DNA of 64,000 nt from Tomocerus qinae (lineage: Eukaryota > Arthropoda > Collembola > Entomobryomorpha > Tomoceridae): positions 84,630,001-84,694,000 of the forward strand of contig CM034546.1 in assembly GCA_020055645.1 (NCBI GenBank), in the 5' to 3' direction. Each line of letters opens with the position of its first letter. The stretch's first letter is position 1. The notes beneath the pieces were generated by a model that saw only the letters and a list, made by a program, of their open reading frames with translations, ran no database searches and was not told the DNA's origin. The translations under genes were made by a program, and so were the position numbers. Shown one piece after another: positions 1 through 9,396 of this stretch.

Positions 1-771
1 CTGAGAAAAAAACAGAGTCAGTTTACAACATTGGAAGCTAATGAAACTAGAAAAGTGACAATGATCAGGTGGACCGTGGAAGCAAAAAACGGCCATGCAA
101 AGAAATTCAAGTTTGTAAGCGGAAAAATTGAGGCCACTTATCTCCCGAAGTTAAATTCCATCTTTCGTATTATTTGTTCAATTCTGAACGCATTCTCAGC
201 ACCTTTATTTAAGGATGACGAGGAACACATGGAAATAGCAAACAACGCTGTATTGAGAACAAATATGGAAAATGCTTTGCAAAGTTATATTGAAAAATAC
301 GAGTTAGAAAATAAACGCAGCTGTTGGATAGAAGCTTCGAAAGACGCTATTATAGACTTTCCAGCTTTGACTGAAGAAGATATTAAGGCAATAACGATGG
401 GTAAATATCAAGCTCATAATGCAGTGTTTTATACCAGAAAGCACTTGAAACGTGACTCCAGCTATCAATACTGGAAGCATCGAGATACACCTGGGTTGCT
501 TAAAGTAAAAATGGAGTCTCGGTTCCGACAAGGTAGTCATCAACTGTGGGTAAAATACGATAATACGATGTCAGGAAAGGATGCCATTGTTGGTTACTAT
601 TGCAAATGCAAAGTGGGTTCCCGTACTATAGGATGTTGCAGCCACGTAGTTTCTGTTATTTGGTATTTGGGGTATGCGCGTCGCCAGGAAAAGGATGTCA
701 TTTCATGTAAACGTGGTTTGGCGGACAATATCTTGGACGCGGCGGAACTTTTAAGAAAACAGCTTGGGTAA
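1..771 (+). CDS. SWIM zinc-finger protein, 5' end outside window
   Basis: The frame is open from base 1 to a TAA at 769-771, so this is the C-terminal 256 residues of a longer protein; the first in-window ATG need not be the start. Near the C terminus (bases about 597-650) is a SWIM zinc-finger signature, CKC, eight residues, then CCSH, followed by VIWYLGYAR. SWIM fingers bind zinc and usually contact DNA or protein. From memory, near-identical SWIM tails occur in multicopy, probably transposon-encoded proteins of arthropods and cnidarians, so a mobile-element origin is likely, but no transposase core lies inside the window. No stop or frameshift is visible, and the ORF is followed by an AT-rich tail. 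A host regulatory protein is the alternative. The SWIM call is firm; the transposon assignment is inference. Confidence 0.72.
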   Translation: MRKKQSQFTTLEANETRKVTMIRWTVEAKNGHAKKFKFVSGKIEATYLPKLNSIFRIICSILNAFSAPLFKDDEEHMEIANNAVLRTNMENALQSYIEKYELENKRSCWIEASKDAIIDFPALTEEDIKAITMGKYQAHNAVFYTRKHLKRDSSYQYWKHRDTPGLLKVKMESRFRQGSHQLWVKYDNTMSGKDAIVGYYCKCKVGSRTIGCCSHVVSVIWYLGYARRQEKDVISCKRGLADNILDAAELLRKQLG

Positions 772-1024
772 TTGTGTGCAATACTTAAAGTATATTTATG
801 AAATGTCTAACTCAATTAAATATATTTATTTTAGTAGTTAACTAAAAGTAAACTAAACTAAAATTTTAGTAGTGTATAGTAGTTAACAAATGTTAAATGT
901 ACAGAATAGCATTTGCTACGTAAAAAAGTGTTAATAATTTGGCTCTTATGTAAGTTTAAACGTGTTGCGTAAAGTCTAGAAAACTGATCCTTTACCCCTA
1001 ACAAGTTTTTACATTTATTTTAGA

Positions 1025-1511
1025 TTTTAGGTTGTAAGTGCATCTTTTAGGTTGTAAGTGCATCTTTTAGGTCGTAAGTGCATCTTTTAATTTGTAAGTG
1101 CATCTTTTAGGTTGTAATTGCATCTTTTAGGTTGTAAGTGCATCTTTTAGGTTGTAAGTGCATCTTTTAGGTTGTAAGGGTATCTTTTAGGTCGTAAGTG
1201 CATCTTTTAATTTGTAAGTGCATCTTTTAGGTTGTAAGTGCATCTTTTAATTTGTAAGTGCATCTTTTAATTTGTAAGTGCATCTTTTAGGTTGTAAGTG
1301 CATCTTTTAGGTTGTAAGTGCATCTTTTAGGTTGTAAGTGCATCTTTTAGGTTATAAGTGCATCTTTTAGGTTGTAACTCCATCTTTTAGGTTGTAAGTC
1401 CATCTTTTAGGTTGTAAGTCCATCTTTTAGGTTGTAAGTCCATCTTTTAGGTTGTAAGTCCATCTTTTAGGTTGTAAGTCCATCTTTTAGGTTCTAAGTG
1501 CATCTTTTAGG
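1025..1511. repeat. 20-bp minisatellite, about 24 copies
   Basis: Tandem 20-bp unit CATCTTTTAGGTTGTAAGTG. Variants are clustered: GGTCGTAAGTG and AATTTGTAAGTG in the first half, and GTAAGTC in a run of units near the end (about 1381-1500). A block of three variant units recurs near 1060 and 1190, which suggests local multi-unit duplication. The array lies about 250 bp after the SWIM ORF. 772-1024 is AT-rich and holds nothing recognised. Confidence 0.95.
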
Positions 1512-3733
1512 ATTTTTATGTCATGTATTTGTGAGCCATGTTCAATGGTAGACAAGGACTTTATGAGTCATGAAAACATATTTCAATATTGCAACTAAAG
1601 TTTTATATCTCATCTACATTTCATTCTCTCAACAGTCTCATACACTATTCACCTATATTAAATGAATGATTATTTAATGAATTAGTATACTTATAAACTG
1701 TCACTCGTATCACTTTATGATTTGGCATTTATTTTTTTGAGATAGGATAAATGTGCCAATTGGCACTTTCATTTTTATCCCCCAACCCTTAGCTAGAGCC
1801 AACAACCTGCTTACTCCTTTTAGTCTATTTTATAGTAGCACTATTATACGATTCTTTGTTTGCATCTTTAATTTTTTAAGAATAACTTTTTATTTTGAGA
1901 TTTGAATTATTTAGTTTTATTTTGTAATTGTAATGAAATGGTTTTGTAAGTGGATCTTAGTAGTTTTACATCCATTAACATACTAAAAATCAATTGACAG
2001 TATTGACACGCACCACCTTTCAATTATGTATTGCATCCTTGGGTCATGATGAAATAGTGACTTGGCTGTGTGTTACTACGACAATTATTAAGCTAGACCA
2101 ACTAACAACTTTGTAGCCCAGTCGTTTCCCCTGTTTTCCCCATAAGGAGCATAGGAAAATAGCCCAAAATCAAATTCTTAAGCGGTACACTCCTTTGAAA
2201 AAGATGCATCGATACTTTCTTCATCGTTTCCTTATTGAAAATTTCACACTTTCGACTTCTTTTTCTCAAAATTTATACTGAAGACCCTGGAGGGTCACAA
2301 GTTTCAGACATGTTATGATTTTGACCCACAAAGGTCACATTCTACCAAAAACTTTGCTATCTTGGTTAAAATTTTTATAACGAATTGACCAATCACTTCC
2401 AATGTCTTCTTCGGTATTCGTTAGTGGGAAGCCATTCTCAGAATTATTTGTCACTTTGTCAACTTTACAGTAAAATTGTTTTCAAACTGAACTGGACGTA
2501 TAAAACAACAGCTTACAGCCACCACTCAAACAAGATAATAGATAAGATACACGTTTGAAGGCAATCTTATGCAAAGCAGATACATTCAGATAAGTTAGTT
2601 ACTGTAAAATGTGTGGGTTGAGGATTGACGGTTGACTTTACTACGATAGATTACGGAATTTCCAAAAAATCTAGTTGTTTTTAGGAGTGAGTTCCTGCCT
2701 GTGGGTGTGTGTACTGGTGATGTAATTTATGTAATAAATGCACTGATTAAAACAACAGAAAGTCTATATTAAATCAATAAAATAGATCGAATTGGACAGA
2801 TACAATATTTTACACCCTTGTCGTAGACAATTACAAGCAGAACTGATTTGGGAACAGATTTTCTCTTCCCTCATTATCATAATAAATCTCACGCATGAGC
2901 ATAACATAATCAAATTTTCAATGACAATCATAATATTTCTCTATGGCTAAACTAGTCTCAACAGTTACCTTTAGCTAAATTCATTATCAGAATACTCACA
3001 ACTGATATTCTTACCTGTCCAAGTTGTAATATGTATGTAGAATGTAGACATGAACTTCTAAGTAAATCTATTCTACAAAAATACCGTATAAAAAAGCTTT
3101 TTTGTATTACTGCCATTGTATTGGTTCTACAGCCTAATAATGTATTTGTTTTTACAGCCCTGAAAAAATAACGCCAACTGTAATTAAAAAAGACTGCCCA
3201 AGTAAATACTTTGTCAGTCTCGTAAAAAGATATCCATTAATGTACGGAAGGGGTTTCTCCGTCTGTCTGGGGACGTGGGTTACTTTGATTCTATGCATCG
3301 TAAAATATCATGTAGTAGCTCTCTTGAAAGAAAACAAATTTTTAAACAACTTTTGTCATACTTAATGACAAGTACCTTAACCCCTGTCTGGGGAAGTGGC
3401 TAACTTTGGTTTTATACATCGTAGGAAGACGTGTAATAGCTCGAAAGAAGACATCCTACTATGCAACATTTTTTATTTCGATTCCTGCTCTACATCTGTG
3501 TTTCCAGTTTACTTGTAGTTCATCTCACAGATATAAGCACTCATGTACTATTTGTATTCGTATTATCAATCCAACGAATCTTTTCCTCTGCTGATGACGA
3601 TAACAAAAGGGAGTTCGCGCTTGGCTGAGCTCGAACTAAAGTGACCACTTACAAAGCTATTGTTGGATGCCCAGAGGAATACAATCGTTGGATTCATAAT
3701 AATGGATAAAAAGTATAGAACACATAGTCTTAC
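1512..3733. other. Non-coding stretch downstream of the MMP exon
   Basis: No convincing ORF, RNA gene or complete transposon was seen. One diverged direct duplication is visible: about 3262-3330 and 3385-3450 share GGGGA(C/A)GTGG, then TACTTTGATT-like, CATCGTA and GTAGCTC-like blocks. The stretch lies in the intron side of the minus-strand MMP exon; the following catalytic-domain exon with the HExxH zinc site was looked for and not found. Confidence 0.5.
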
Positions 3734-4153
3734 CTTGCCCTCCCAGATTTTTTTGAAAGTGAGATTGGCTTCCCTTTCCCAGTACTTGAAGGCCAAGTCA
3801 ATTTCCTTTTGCAGTGTCTTGGGTTTCAAACTAGAGGACGCAAAATGCGTGACCCGGTAGGTCAGAATGCGTTTATTCCAACGAACTCCTGGAGAGGCGT
3901 TTCTTCTCTGTCTTTGTCGACGGAGGAGGGCAGGTTGGTCATCGTCCAGTTCATCTCCCGCCTCAATCCTCTCGTCTCTGTTCCCGCAACGTGGCCGATT
4001 CATCATAACGAGTGTCTCTCTATTTAACTTCCCGTTGGTCGGCAGATGCGATGCTTCTTGGAATTCCTCCACTGCCCCATGCAACTCACCAATCCCCACC
4101 ATATCACTCTCTACCCTCTCTGGCGCCAGGTAGCCAAAATGCGCCAAATAATC
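3734..4153 (-). CDS. Matrix metalloproteinase exon (propeptide end plus catalytic-domain start)
   Basis: One exon of a secreted or membrane zinc endopeptidase that remodels extracellular matrix. Read on the minus strand it is 140 codons, DYLAHFGYLAPE to LTFKKIWEGK. It contains the cysteine switch PRCGNRDE, whose Cys chelates the catalytic zinc in the latent enzyme; a basic furin-type site RRQRQRR for intracellular activation; and the start of the catalytic domain (WNKRILTYRV, AFKYWEREANLTF). Borders fit splicing: a pyrimidine-rich tract ending CAG before GAT TAT at 4153, and AAG|GTAAGA after 3734. The exon is a whole number of codons (phase 0 both sides). Signal-peptide, HExxHxxGxxH and hemopexin exons were not found, so introns must be long or this is an isolated relic. 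Reading frame and splice sites are intact, which favours a real gene. Confidence 0.88.
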
Positions 4154-4296
4154 CTGTCCGACCGAGCAAAAAATGATAATTCATTGTTCCATTTGAGAAG
4201 CTGATGCGAGGTCGTCTTTTGGTTAAGCTGGGACTAGGAGTGATTTTATACAGCAGTGAGTTGCACGTCGCTAACAGAAATGCTTATACGATTAAT

Positions 4297-4970
4297 TTCC
4301 TATTTGTCAACACTAAATCTCCAACATAGACCCAAAACAATCGAAAAACTTTTTTGTCAACGCCACTTTCTTTTATTGCCAGCAACAATTCCCTTTTTGT
4401 CAACATCAAAATTATTATTAGAATACGAATAAGCTCTTAAGGACGGTTTAATGTAATTAGTCAAACAAGCAGAATTAATAAACCTAGTACACATATAGAC
4501 ATTAAGAAGTAAAATCATTTTAGATCTGTTTCGAATAATGTTTTTTAATAGCTTTGAATAATGTGCAGCGTGAGGATTTCTTTTGTTTGGAAAAATATTT
4601 ATTTTATTTTTTAATTTAGAAGTAAATAACCTTGAATATGATGCCATTACTATAGCCAACCACAGAACTTAGAAAACCAGATTGGTGGTTGAGAATAGTT
4701 TAAAAAGAAAGACAGTTTAAATTACTGAGTAATCGACGTTACGTACATTCTTTCGTATCATCAGATTCATCTGAATAACTGATAATGCATAAAATGTTAT
4801 ACAGAGACAGAGTTGATGAGTCTTTGTGCAACTTGCATTGTGTTATAATGCGTGTGTTATCTTATAGCATATGCATAAATACAATTTGTTGACAAAAAGG
4901 GAGTTTTGTTGACTAAGAGGATTTCAAAAAAAGATTGTTGACAAAAAGGTGTTGACAATAAAGGGTTCTT
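4297..4970. mobile_element. Possible MITE with clustered GTTGACAA motifs in inverted orientation
   Basis: TTTTTGTCAAC-type motifs occur three times on the left (about 4301, 4351, 4394), and their reverse complements, GTTGACAAAAAGG-like, four times on the right (about 4889, 4908, 4938, 4951). The outermost pair, CCTATTTGTCAACACT on the left and the complement of GTGTTGACAATAAAGG on the right, could be the ends. Mirrored clusters of subterminal motifs are typical of DNA-transposon ends, where a transposase binds. The interior is AT-rich and non-coding. No target duplication was identified, so the boundaries are approximate. Confidence 0.45.
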
Positions 4971-5449
4971 CCGCCTATACTATTATGGAGCAAATATTCA
5001 TAAAAATAGGTAGGTATGCGGTGGTAGTTGTAGTTAATCCTATAATTAGTATACATTATTATAGGTAGTATACTGCTGATTGGTGAGTATTAAACTGCTA
5101 CCCTTTATTGCCATATAAAATTTCCTTTTACGTAATACAGCTATGTAAACTATCTGTGCATCTACAATATTTACCTTTTGTTAATTACTGTGCAACACAA
5201 TCAGTATTTTTGATTGTACCTACTTATTAGGGATTACATGCAATTTTCCATGTAAGTAGTAGGTTCTCATCAGGAAATTCATTATTGAGTAAATAATATA
5301 ATAATAGGGGCACATATTTATTGTGACTAAGTCATAACAAAACTTATAATTAAAAAAGTCTAACTAACAATTATAGAGCTATCGAGTGTTCAAGATATTG
5401 TGATTTCTAATCACAACAAGCCGAGAGCAAGACATCGAAAAACCCGGGT
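4971..5449. other. Non-coding AT-rich stretch
   Basis: Nothing beyond AT-rich unique sequence was recognised, up to the AACCCGGGTTTTTT motif at about 5441 that marks the edge of the next repeat. Confidence 0.4.
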
Positions 5450-5770
5450 TTTTTAGGAAAACACCCTTGACTGTTTTGACGACTGTGACCTCGACGACTC
5501 GTTTTTTTTTGGTTTAAGGTATATAACTATAGGCATAAATGCAAGTCTACACTATACCATATAAGAAAACTACAGCTGAAAATAACAACAACCGTGTCAA
5601 CTAAATGAAAGCATAAAAATTTAATTTTAACATGTTGAAACGTAGCTAAGTATTTTTTGTGATTACATGTTTGTTACATTTCATGTTTGATAACAACTAG
5701 TTAAAAATTAAGCATTATAATATTTTACTGATTACATTGACTTTATGAAATTATTCCTCCGTTAATGTGG
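5440..5770 (+). repeat. Dispersed repeat family B, copy 1
   Basis: This is the inverted, diverged counterpart of 16395-16745. Shared blocks include TATAGGCATAAATGCAAG-like sequence, a CTACAGCTGAAAATAACAAC-like block, TGATTACATG, GATAACAACTAG and TGATTACATTGACTTTA. It begins beside a CCCGGGTTTTTT module that also borders family A. It is non-coding; the class is unknown and may be one terminus of a larger DNA transposon. Confidence 0.7.
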
Positions 5771-5878
5771 AGCTTTAATTGTGAAGCATTACAGTAATGA
5801 ATATGTAAGTGATTAATTAAAATTGAGCATAATTATGGGTACAACAATATGTTATAAATATAAATACAATGACTAAAG

Positions 5879-6309
5879 TACCCCATTACGAAGTACCCAG
5901 CCACGTTGGCTTGGTGGAGTACTCAATCGTCTGACTAATCAATGTGTGCTTCCACTGCCAGTACGATTCTTTGGCTGGGTGAAATGGCCGATGGCTGTTT
6001 AAAGGCTGAGAGTTTGAGTTGTCAATGTGGAATTAAGACAAAGGTTAAGCACGAACCCGCAATTACAAGGGCCGTCCTGTTGATACCTCGTATGTAGCTA
6101 GTAGACTTCCGATAACAGTCCCACGACAGTGACTCGTAAATGACAGCCTTAGGCTTCTCGGGTATTAATTAACAACAATACCAGTGTTGAGGGAGTTGGC
6201 AATAGGCCCGTAATGAGGCCTGCGCCCAGTACTATCACTTTGTAGTGAGACAGTACACCCCATATAACATACATACATACATACATAATACATACATACC
6301 CCATTACGA
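5879..6309 (+). mobile_element. tRNA-derived SINE with 13-bp target-site duplication
   Basis: The body at 5892-6296 lies between perfect copies of TACCCCATTACGA at 5879-5891 and 6297-6309. It starts with a pol III-like promoter, box A TGGCTTGGTGG (5907-5917) and box B-like AGTACGATTC (5960-5969), about 43 bp apart as in a tRNA head. It ends in a CATA microsatellite tail (about 6268-6297). Tail, internal promoter and long target duplication are the signature of LINE-mobilised SINEs. The body is about 405 bp. No second copy was seen in this window. Confidence 0.85.
5907..5969 (+). promoter_or_regulatory. Internal RNA polymerase III promoter of the SINE
   Basis: Box A TGGCTTGGTGG and box B-like AGTACGATTC in tRNA-like spacing. 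Box B departs from GGTTCGANTCC at the first positions, so activity may be reduced. Confidence 0.6.
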
Positions 6310-6367
6310 TACATTAATTGCACGTAGAAGTGTAGAAGCTATATCTTTTTTCCACCTGTGCATTTGT

Positions 6368-6550
6368 TTTCGTTTTTGAATAGAAATATGACAAAATTAG
6401 TATGTCTATGTTTATTTAGATGGAGCTTTAGTGAAAATATTTGTATGTTTTGTAAAAAAAACCAATAAACCCGGGGTTTTTTAAGTGAAGCGGGAGGGTT
6501 TTTTGCCAAAAAACCCCAACCCATAAAAAACCCGACACACAACCCTGGCC
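6368..6550 (+). repeat. Dispersed repeat family A, copy 1
   Basis: It matches 14280-14460 in inverted orientation: TTTTTGAATAGAAAT, GACAAAATTAGTATG, TGGAGCTTTAGTG, then a C/G-run module with AAACCCGGGGTTTTTT and CCAACCCATAAAAAACCC, ending ACCCTGG. The outer end reads CAGGGTTGTG on the complement, which resembles a hAT-type terminus, but no opposite end was found. Confidence 0.7.
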
Positions 6551-7295
6551 GAGAGTCGTAATCGGTTAAAGTCAATGTAGCCTGAGACAAGGTTAGTTAG
6601 GGAGAGAGGAGTGAATAGAAGATTGACTGATGTACTTAATTATGTATAGTTGTTGTGCAAATGAAAAAACTGTTGTGCAGGCAGCCAGAACTGATTACTG
6701 ATGTGATACTCGACATCTTAAATGTTCTGATCTCCTCACATTCGGCCCATTGACTTCCTTAAATTCGTAATTAGATGAGATGTGTGTGAGAGTGAGTGGT
6801 GATGGACAGCTAATCTCTGTTGTCTCTCATTTGTTGTCTTCCAATTGCCTTTGGCCACCCTTCTCCTTTAGTTTTTGTCTGCTTAATGGACACCTTGACT
6901 TTCATCATGCATAACATCGAGGCTTGTTAAGGCTATTTCGTACGCTTGCATGGAAAACTTGTCAACTTAGACTCCAAGATCCGGCCGTTCTACAACAGCT
7001 ACAGAGTCGAAAAGTACCTCGTTGAAAAGCTAAAGCAATAACTTGGTTCGTAAAGGTCCACAAGGTCGCAATTTTATCCCCTCTTATGGGGAATCAGAGT
7101 ACAGATATAAGGCTAGTTTTTCTTTTCCTCTTTGAGATTTTAAGAATCGGACACCAGTGATTTCAGCCATCATTGACACGAGCTCTCGCCAAGTCAAATG
7201 TACAAAGAGAACTAAATCTCAGTCCACATACACGATTAACATTCACACTACCTTTAGCCGCCTTACTTATTCAGTTCAGATTTACAGATACCACA
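6551..7295. other. Non-coding unique-looking stretch
   Basis: No gene, repeat unit or inverted repeat was recognised here. Confidence 0.4.
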
Positions 7296-7475
7296 AATAT
7301 GCGATACGAGATATCCATTTGCGTATACAAGATATCACTATCAATATACGGGCTATCCCTTTGCATATACAAGACGTTACTATCCATATACGGGCTATCC
7401 ATTTGCATATACAAGACGTCACTATCCATATACGGGCTATCCCTTTGTATATACAAGACGTCACTACCCTCATAT
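7296..7475. repeat. 42-bp minisatellite, about four copies
   Basis: A 42-bp unit containing ATATACGGGCTATCC and TTGCATATACAAGACG repeats at about 7302, 7344, 7386 and 7428, with a partial unit at 7470. Because 42 is a multiple of three, several frames stay open across it on both strands; those ORFs are by-products of the period. Confidence 0.9.
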
Positions 7476-7723
7476 ACGAAACATTTTATACAAGTTATCC
7501 GTGACCTTCACGAACCAAGTTATCATCCGACATTTCCAACGAGCTCTTATTTGACTTTGTAGCTGTTGTGGTTCAGGCTGTGGGCAATCACAAAAGGTCA
7601 CAATGATGAACCTATAACTAGACTAAATAAAAATATATATGTCATGAAATGAGATTGCCTTAGAAGTGCTAGCGGTGGTGTGTAGGTGGTAGGCTAGCTA
7701 AGCTAGGCACTTCCATGTACTAT

Positions 7724-7939
7724 GATCGCCAAATAACTTTGGACAATAAGATTGAAGAACAATAAAACCGATAAGAAAATATAATAGGCGAGTTGGCGGT
7801 TCAGTGAGCACGAACAAAGGGCTCACTGAAGCACGAACTCCTGTATTGTTCTTGCTCACTGAACCGCGAACTCGCCTATTATATTTTCTTATCGGTTTTA
7901 TTGTTCTTCAATCTTATTGTCCAAAGTTATTTGGCGATC
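7724..7939. repeat. Near-perfect 87-bp inverted repeat (hairpin or small foldback element)
   Basis: Arms 7724-7810 and 7853-7939 are complementary at 86 of 87 positions; the one mismatch lies in AGTTGGCGG versus AGTTCGCGG. The 42-nt loop holds a second inverted copy of the arm tip (TCAGTGAGC at 7801-7809, GCTCACTGA at 7821-7829), so two competing hairpins are possible. Weak similarity continues about 12 bp beyond each arm. A MITE or foldback element is the likeliest explanation; no clear target duplication was found. Confidence 0.9.
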
Positions 7940-9217
7940 GTAATACATTGCATTGCTCCTCTACATCACCAACTAGAGCTACATTTCTACTTGCTACATT
8001 CATGGTTTTTATGGTGATTGAGCGGGTCTAACCAATGGTGCAAAATCTTAACTCTTATCTGAACTTCTGATATGCATTGCATATCAACAACAACAGCTAA
8101 TAAAACCTTTGCTTGCTGCATTTTGCATTCTTGGCCTGGTATTCCTGGGCAGTGTGTTTTGTGCTTTCAAGGAACGTGCTTAATATTAAGTTTATAGTTG
8201 ATGGGAGGAGGCATATTTTGCTTGAATGAATACACCACCTCTGTCGCAGCAGCATCAGCAGTAGCTAGATATCCTTGGCAGAATAATACATTAGAGAAGG
8301 CCAGAGAATTCTCATTGTTTGGAACTTTGAAAACTAATAGCTCCTAGAGTAGCAAATAGTAGCAAAAATGACCAGCGTCATTTTAATTCTAATTTTTTTC
8401 TCTATTTAACTCATCTGAAATCATTACACCGTGGTACAACGTGCAATTAACATGTATTTCCAAACACCCTTAAATCCACTTTAGGAATGAAAATCTGTCT
8501 CTGTGGGAGGAGGCGATGTCCAAAAGAGTTACAGTTACAGCTAGCACTTGCGCTACACTTAACTGTGTGATGAGTACATTGACAGCTTTAGTCGTTTAAA
8601 ATCAGGGTACTTTCCCACTCCTCGCTCGAACTTAACATGTAAACTCCTACTTAAATTTTTCCAACTGACTTTAATGGACGATTCCTTAACATTCCGCAAA
8701 CATATATACATTATTGGATCCGTCGTAAACGATTTTACAATACTAGTGAACCCAGCCAAGCGGGACAAGCCTAGCACTCAAGAGAATTTCAGTAGGCCAC
8801 CCATCACAACAATAAAAACAATTCCAAAAAAATAATCGGTATTTCCCTTAAGTTATTATGTTAATCAAAACTGTTATTCAATTCTACATAAAAGTTGTTC
8901 AAACTGGTAGAAAGAAATCTAGGGGACAGTAAAAGTAACACCAGGTCTATTAAAAAATGCTAAATAAGTTTGTCGATATAATGTAGCAGTCGAGTCGTCT
9001 GGTGAGTTCGACTATCAAATTAGCAATAAACTTTTTTTGGCATAAACTTAAAACTTCTCCGAGAATACTGGTCTTAGGATGACAAAATTGGACTCCTAAA
9101 TCGCAGAAAAACCTGGTTGAGGTGTGGTATTCTGCGTTTATTCATATTCATCTCCAATTTCGAGATATTAAGGTTTTAATTCCAAATTCGCAATACTTCG
9201 AAATTAGTAAATAGTAG
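7940..9217. other. Non-coding stretch with inverted fragments of repeat family C
   Basis: Three inverted pieces of family C are embedded: about 8155-8220 (TTTCAAGGAACGTGC, TTTATAGTTGATGGGAGGAG), 8500-8562 (GGAGGAGGCGATGTCCAAAA, GCACTTGCGCTACACTT) and 8735-8845 (CACTCAAGAGAA, AGGCCACCCATCACA). Their order is not colinear with the complete copy at 15757-16262, so the insertion has been rearranged. No supported gene lies here. Confidence 0.55.
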
Positions 9218-9330
9218 TCTGAATCCTAATGCTGTCTGCATCCTAATGCTTAATGCTGTCTGCATCCTAATGCTGTCTGCATTCTAATGCTGTCTGCATT
9301 CTAATGCTGCCTACATCTTAATGCTGCCTG
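9218..9330. repeat. 17-bp minisatellite, about six copies
   Basis: The unit is CATCCTAATGCTGTCTG with drift to CATTCTAATGCTGCCTA-like versions. One short partial unit (AATGCTTAATGCTG) interrupts the second copy. Confidence 0.85.
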
Positions 9331-9396
9331 AAATTCCTGCCAAGAATGTAACGGAACAGTTTATGAAATCCGTTGTTTTTTAAGAATTTCATAAAA

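Noticed and set aside
4357-4659. 100-codon minus ORF next to the MMP exon
   Set aside because: Lys/Asn-rich AT-driven frame inside a probable MITE; no MMP signal-peptide or propeptide features.
7157-7562. Overlapping ORFs on both strands with repeating IYIQ-like peptides
   Set aside because: They follow the 42-bp minisatellite, a multiple of three.
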